A DNA stretch of 64,000 nt from Thuidium tamariscinum (lineage: Eukaryota > Streptophyta > Bryopsida > Hypnales > Thuidiaceae): positions 5,456,001 to 5,520,000 of the forward strand of contig OX344750.2 of assembly GCA_947034885.2 (NCBI GenBank). Direction: 5' to 3'. A program made the translations under genes and the position numbers. Position 1 is the stretch's first letter. Each line of letters opens with the position of its first letter. The notes under the pieces were generated by a model. That model was not told the origin of the DNA and did not search any database. It saw only the letters and a list, made by a program, of their open reading frames with translations. This document shows positions 59,149 through 64,000 of this stretch, in pieces.

Positions 59149-61563
59149 ATGGATCGAGCTATGGCGATGTGGGGTGGCGGAGCCGCCGTCACGCTCGCTT
59201 GCGTGCGCACTCCGTCCGTCCGGGTCTCTCGTATTCAGGTGATTCGCTGTATTCATTCCTCGCTTGTCGATATTCCTCCAGGGTTTTACATTGCTCAAGG
59301 ATTTTTGGACAGCCATTGTGTTCTTGCAAGAAATTCGGTCGCGTCTCAGGACGAATTGCACAGGATTTTGAGAGGTTTATGTTCGGTGCTATCGTGGATC
59401 TGTGTTTCTTTTACTTGCTTCGAAATTGAGCATAATCTACTTACGAAGCATGCGACACCTCCTTCTTTGAAAATAGCAGAAACTGTGTTATGTTAAATGG
59501 TATGCAGATGGTAGTCGAGATTCTTCGTGAGGATTTATTTAGGATAATGTTTGCACATTTGGAGTACTCCTAATTTGTAGTAACGAACTAAGGTAGAGGT
59601 ATCTAAGTGTCATTCCTACCTAAATGTGACGCCTCAAAATCTTGCACAATGAGGAGATTTTGATTTTGAGACTGTGAATCGCTACAATATCAGAACTCGT
59701 GTTGATTTTAGCTCATCTTTCAAGAAAACTTTTTATTTTTATGTGGTTGCATTATGTGTTGTGCTGGAATAACTAGAAGAGAAAACACTGGCATGTTAAC
59801 TGGATTGCTAGTGGTGGTCGAGATTGTTGGTAGGGGTTTTAATAGTATAATGTTTTTACATTTGGGCTGTTCCTAATTTGTAGTGATTAGGAACTAAGGT
59901 CGGGGTTCCTAATTGTCACTCGTACCTAAATGTGACACCTCAAAATCTTGCGCAGTGAGGAGACATTGATTTAGAGACTTTGTGTCCGATCAGTTTCGGA
60001 ACTCGTGTTGGTTTTAGGTCATCTTGCAAGAAAATTTGATGGGGTTCAAAGTATTCAAATCATGCATTGTGTGGTATGTTGGATTTCTTGTTCATTTGCT
60101 GACTAGAGTGTGTATAAATCTGATCATTGTAGTAATATTAACTATGCTCCAAGCTTGAAGTGTTAGTTTTCTGGTGTGGTTAACTTAGTCTCAAGAATTC
60201 AGAGATGGCAGAAACATGGTTGAAGGGTTTTGATTACAGCAGAGGGATAAGGTTCCAGGATTCGTGGACATTGTGGTGGAAGTGCCGAAAGGTAGTTTTG
60301 TGAAGCGTCTGCCAGACGGTGCCGTCGATTATGTGGGACCGATGCCTTCTCCATTCAACTATGGCTCTGTACCTTCCATCCCTGCCCCTGATGGTAATTC
60401 CGCGTCAAGCCTTGTTGTTCCTCGTTCAGATGTTTTGCGAACCGAAAGCTATTCTTAAATCCAAGCACTATTTCAAGTTTGTGATCAACTCCACCCCACA
60501 CACCCCCACACCCCAGGGCTTGCCAACACCTATTTATTGGATTCACCTCTACTTTTTATGAGTTTTTAAGGATAGCTTTATGGTCTCATCTGAATGTCGA
60601 TGTTGTTTTAGTGGAAGAGGAGTTGTAATATCATCAATCAAGCAAGGTATGTATTTGAGTTTTGAGACTCTGTTCTCTGAGATCAGATTCCTGTTTGTGC
60701 AGGTGATCCTTTAGACGCTGTGATCCTCGGTGGCCATCTCCCATACGGCTACACAGGGAAAGTGAGAGTGAAAGGTGTAATGAAGTTCATAGATGCAGGA
60801 TTGGTGGACGACAAGTTGATCTGTACGCAACTGATACCTGGTATGTCTCAGGGGTTTATCTGGGAAATCATGGATTTGTGCGTTGGTTTACATTTGTGCA
60901 GACAAGCATTGAGGACAAGACATTTCAACCATATATTAGGTCATCGAGCAATGCTGTTGGTCGAAAGTGGTTCTTAAGGGCATTAAATTTTATTCAGACG
61001 GCCATGGGGAAAGAATATTGGCATTGATAATGTAATGACATGGATGCTTAAATGCTATTACTTTTTGTGGGTGGTTTTGTTCGCTTGACCATGTTGTGTA
61101 GTGCTTCAAATACCATAAGCTTACCAAATGGTCTTATTACACAAAACCACTTAGCCTAATTAGATCTATCTATTATACCTTGCTGTCTTGTCTTGGCCTC
61201 AGCTTGTCTGGAAAAATGTAAACTGGCCCTGAATATGTTTTAAGGTTTCTTGCAATTTAGTGCGAGGTTTAGACATTTAGGTCTGAAGTGGTTCTTATAT
61301 TGTATTCGGCCGTCATGCTTGTTTAAATCCAGTGTGAGCTGAATTGGTAAGTTTTTGTTGTATGATGAACAGGAGCTTTGAGCAGGTCTGGCAGACAAGG
61401 TGAGATTGTCGGTGAGCCAGCATCAGAAGAGTTGACAATGCTTGACCTGTTCGCTCTCACCTCCTTCTTCAATGTGTATGCTGCTTGCAAAAGCACTTTG
61501 AATATCATAAGAGGTAAATCTGGACGCACAGTTTATGAAGGATGGGAGCTATTTGAACCATAG
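59149..61563 (+). CDS. Inorganic-pyrophosphatase-like protein, bacterial-looking, probable organelle targeting
   Basis: Four exons give 573 bp in phase (190 aa): 59149-59238, 60240-60393, 60703-60840, 61373-61563 (TAG). The acceptor of exon 2 could be 3 bp later (60243). Residues 1-30 are rich in Ala, Val, Arg and Ser without acids after Asp2, consistent with a transit peptide. The body has the family I pyrophosphatase signature DGDPLDA (Asp81, Asp83, Asp86), preceded by VVEVPKG (Glu44) and PSPFNYGSVP, and followed by DAGLVDDK (Asp112, Asp117, Lys119) and YEGWE. By homology these bind Mg2+ and pyrophosphate. It is shorter than eukaryotic soluble pyrophosphatases and lacks an obvious equivalent of the E. 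coli Arg43 loop. Sequence style (VVEVPKGSFVKR, PFNYGSVP) recalls a divergent bacterial subgroup. Pyrophosphate hydrolysis is inferred, not proven. Intron 1 contains an internal duplication. Confidence 0.82.
59505..60036 (+). repeat. Tandem duplication inside intron 1 of the pyrophosphatase-like gene
   Basis: Two diverged copies, about 59505-59733 and 59812-60036, share GGTCGAGATT-type starts, CCTAATTTGTAGT, CTAAATGTGAC.CCTCAAAATC and GAACTCGTGTTG. The offset is about 305 bp. Confidence 0.72.
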
Positions 61564-62700
61564 ACTTTGCATTCCATGTTTGCATTTCTTGTCTTAGTAC
61601 AATAATGAGTGTCAGTATCGCCCAAAGTTGAGGGTGTGGCATCTCTTGCACTTGTCATAGGTCTTGCTTGTAACTTGGGTCAAGGAAGTAGGTAGGATAC
61701 ATTACAATCAGGAGTATTTCCCTTCCCTGGGGATATTTTCCTCGAAAACACGCGCTTGAGATGCGCATGTAATATAATTTTTTGAAGGGATTATTTTCAT
61801 TCATGCTACTCTGAATTGTGATTCTCTAGTTGTTTTTTCCCAGCATGTGGCTTCATCTTCATGACTACGTGATTTTATTATGTGGATATGGTTGTGATAG
61901 TTCCTGGTAAGTTTAAGAGACTTGGAAAATAATTTTAATTCTTATCTGAAGACTTTATGCAGATTTCAAAGTTAGAGGTTGTAGACTGCCATTGTGGGGA
62001 TGGTAGACAACCCCATTCGACATGTCGCTATAGAGATTTAGCAAGGTTCATCCATTCACCACTTGCTAAAGAGTTCAGCCAAGTTTATGGACAAATTAGT
62101 ATTTGGAATCAGTATATGAGATAGGATCAGGTTCTTGATGGTTTTAGAATCTTATAATGTTGTAACTTGTATAAAAATATGTATACATAAAATACATCAA
62201 TCTTTAATGTTGTAATGATTGAGTAGCCTAAAAGTGTGTGATGGATGATAGGGAATCCTTCTATGTAAGACAAAACCACCAAACTTAGTTCTTGGAATTT
62301 TGTGTATGAAGGGAAGGTCTTGCACAATAGTTTGACCTCCTATATATGGTCTTGGTGTTTTTTTCAACAAATGGTTAATATGTTTTCAAAAAGAATGATT
62401 TCTATAGTGACCAACTAGCTAGTCCAAAGTTATCTTCCTAAAGATGGGTTTATGACCATTGACTACATTTGGAACTTCAAACTCCTCTTTGTGTACTCCC
62501 ATGTGGAACTATGTGTGAACAATATTTTTCTCAAATGTTTACAAAGGTCTCTTGTAGAGTTTCCATTTGCTACCTAATTCCATCATCTTGTTTTTGACCC
62601 CAATTCTATTCAAAAAATCATCCAAATTCATTCATTTTTTGACAAAATCATTGCATTGATGCCAACAAGAGGTAACTAAACATGTTAATCTTTTAGTGGT
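61564..62700. other. 3' flank and spacer
   Basis: The 3' flank of the pyrophosphatase-like gene passes into AT-rich spacer. No gene or RNA seen. Confidence 0.4.
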
Positions 62701-63765
62701 CAACATTTGAATACCATTAAATACATAGGAGAATGGTTATGGGTTGTTTGTAAGATATTCACAACTTTATTCTATGAATGATTTTGTAATTTCAAGGTAG
62801 ACATCTTCAAAAATTAACAAGAATTACAATATTAATTGGAAATTATCACTCTACTTGGATTTGATTCATGAAGCAAGCACACACCTTTGAAATAATATGT
62901 GCCCCTATAGATTTGCCCCTAAAATATTGAGATTTGCTAGTTTGCATGGTAATAGGCTTGTCTACCTTATAACTCATAAAACTTCTAAATATTTTTGTGA
63001 AAATTGGAAATATTGTGAATTTCATACTAAAAGTGGAAAAATTCAAATTGAATATAATATGCTTCATGAAATATAGAAGTTTCTTTGTAGGTTTATATTA
63101 TATTTTTGAACAATATTGTCCAAATCAATTTACTACATCAACCTAAAATTAGAAAATCATCAATCACAATCCAAAGTACCAAGTTCAAATTGCAATAAAA
63201 TATTGTATTTTAGGAAATTTTCAAATTTTCAAATTTGAGTAGAAGTTGGACTTCGTTGATAAGCATTATTTCACTAATTGGTAAAAAATGATCATTTTTA
63301 TGGCTTAGATTTAGATAAAGAGAAAGGAACAAAAGTTGCCCCAAAACACTACTAACATGGTGATCTATGGAATCACCATAGTTTCTTTTGTGGGAACTCA
63401 AAAAATATCATAAGGACAAACATAAACCACCTTTCATTGAAATTGGATTCAAGCAACTCCTTAATCCCTATAGGGTTGTGATCCATTGCATATTTGTATA
63501 AGTGAAGGAAGATGAGTAAATTGCAAATAATCACATAGAAAAATGGAGATTGTTTTTATCAATATGTAGAAAACAATGTAATGGTGCAATGTGAAAATGG
63601 AGGAATAAAACTATAATCTTCAACTGCCAATGAAAGCACAAAGTTATCTTAAGATGAGAGGATTATAAGTCTAACTAAGAAACCAAGGTGAAGATCTATA
63701 GTCATGTACCAAATGTGACTCCTTCAAACTTTTTTAAAATAGTTTGCTATAAGAGAAATTATTTA
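62701..63765. repeat. Old repeat remnants
   Basis: 62720-62850 resembles 29632-29765. About 63100-63470 resembles the interior of elements Y and W (CAAATTGCAATAAAATATTG, then GAGTAGAAGTTGGA). Both are too diverged for end-to-end definition. Confidence 0.4.
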
Positions 63766-64000
63766 AGGGGTAGTCTACCATTTTATGGACTTTACATGGA
63801 CAAGAAAATTTTTAGTTCATTATTTAGACCAGAGAGAAATAGGTGCAACATTTGATACAAGTGATTTCATTTTTTTTAAAGCTTTATTGAATCACTTATG
63901 AATTTTCAAAGATTTCTATTGTAGGCACTATGTGTCTTAGTAGGTCTTCCAAAATTTTCCGTTTCCTTGCAACTTGTAATGAAATAAGGGAGAAGCACCA
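63766..64000 (+). mobile_element. GGAGGCTC-family MITE, diverged, cut by window end
   Basis: After TA at 63764-63765 the sequence begins AGGGGTAGTC and the interior (ACAAGTGATTTCATTTTTTT, GAATCACTTATGAATTTTCA) follows the copies at 41571 and 44575. Confidence 0.45.

Overview
The window is nuclear DNA of a land plant. The genes carry short GT-AG introns (about 60-850 bp). Recognisable products are a plant-type CDKC kinase, an RPL18a-like membrane protein, the QCR6 hinge protein of complex III, a tyrosine-aminotransferase-type enzyme and an inorganic-pyrophosphatase-like protein. The long AT-rich stretches between them are packed with small transposons. I cannot name the species. The compact introns and MITE-rich spacers would suit a non-seed plant (moss, liverwort or lycophyte grade), but that is an inference.

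Layout. 1-5.6 kb is a gene pair: an RPL18a-like gene (+) and a membrane-anchored coiled-coil gene (-), the latter bracketed by a perfect 49-bp direct repeat. 5.6-11 kb is AT-rich spacer with MITEs, a foldback element and one copy of a dispersed repeat. 11.08-12.42 kb holds a ~640-bp tandem duplication with four C/D-box-snoRNA-like units on the minus strand. 13.6-18.2 kb is CDKC (-, 13 exons, 566 aa, every splice phase resolved). 20-31 kb is transposon territory: two abutting TTAA-flanked elements, Tc1/mariner-like and CACTA-like MITEs, a pair of inverted MITEs, and a Ty3/gypsy pol relic split by a 933-bp element with an 8-bp target duplication. 31.8-33.3 kb is QCR6 (+). 33.8-52.6 kb is gene-free, with a Ty1/copia relic, CACTA-like elements, foldback elements, a dense MITE nest (44.1-47.2 kb) and simple repeats. 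53.5-56.9 kb is the aminotransferase (+, 8 exons, 472 aa). 59.1-61.6 kb is the pyrophosphatase-like gene (+, 4 exons, 190 aa). The rest is repeat-derived.

The genes do not form a pathway; they are ordinary, independently transcribed housekeeping or metabolic genes. The most unusual material is the snoRNA-like array, the TTAA-specific elements (a piggyBac-like signature that is uncommon in plants), the nested insertion in the gypsy relic whose removal restores the reading frame, the twin inverted-MITE composites, and the bacterial-looking pyrophosphatase. All gene calls come from reading translated exons and splice sites by eye; no database search was run.
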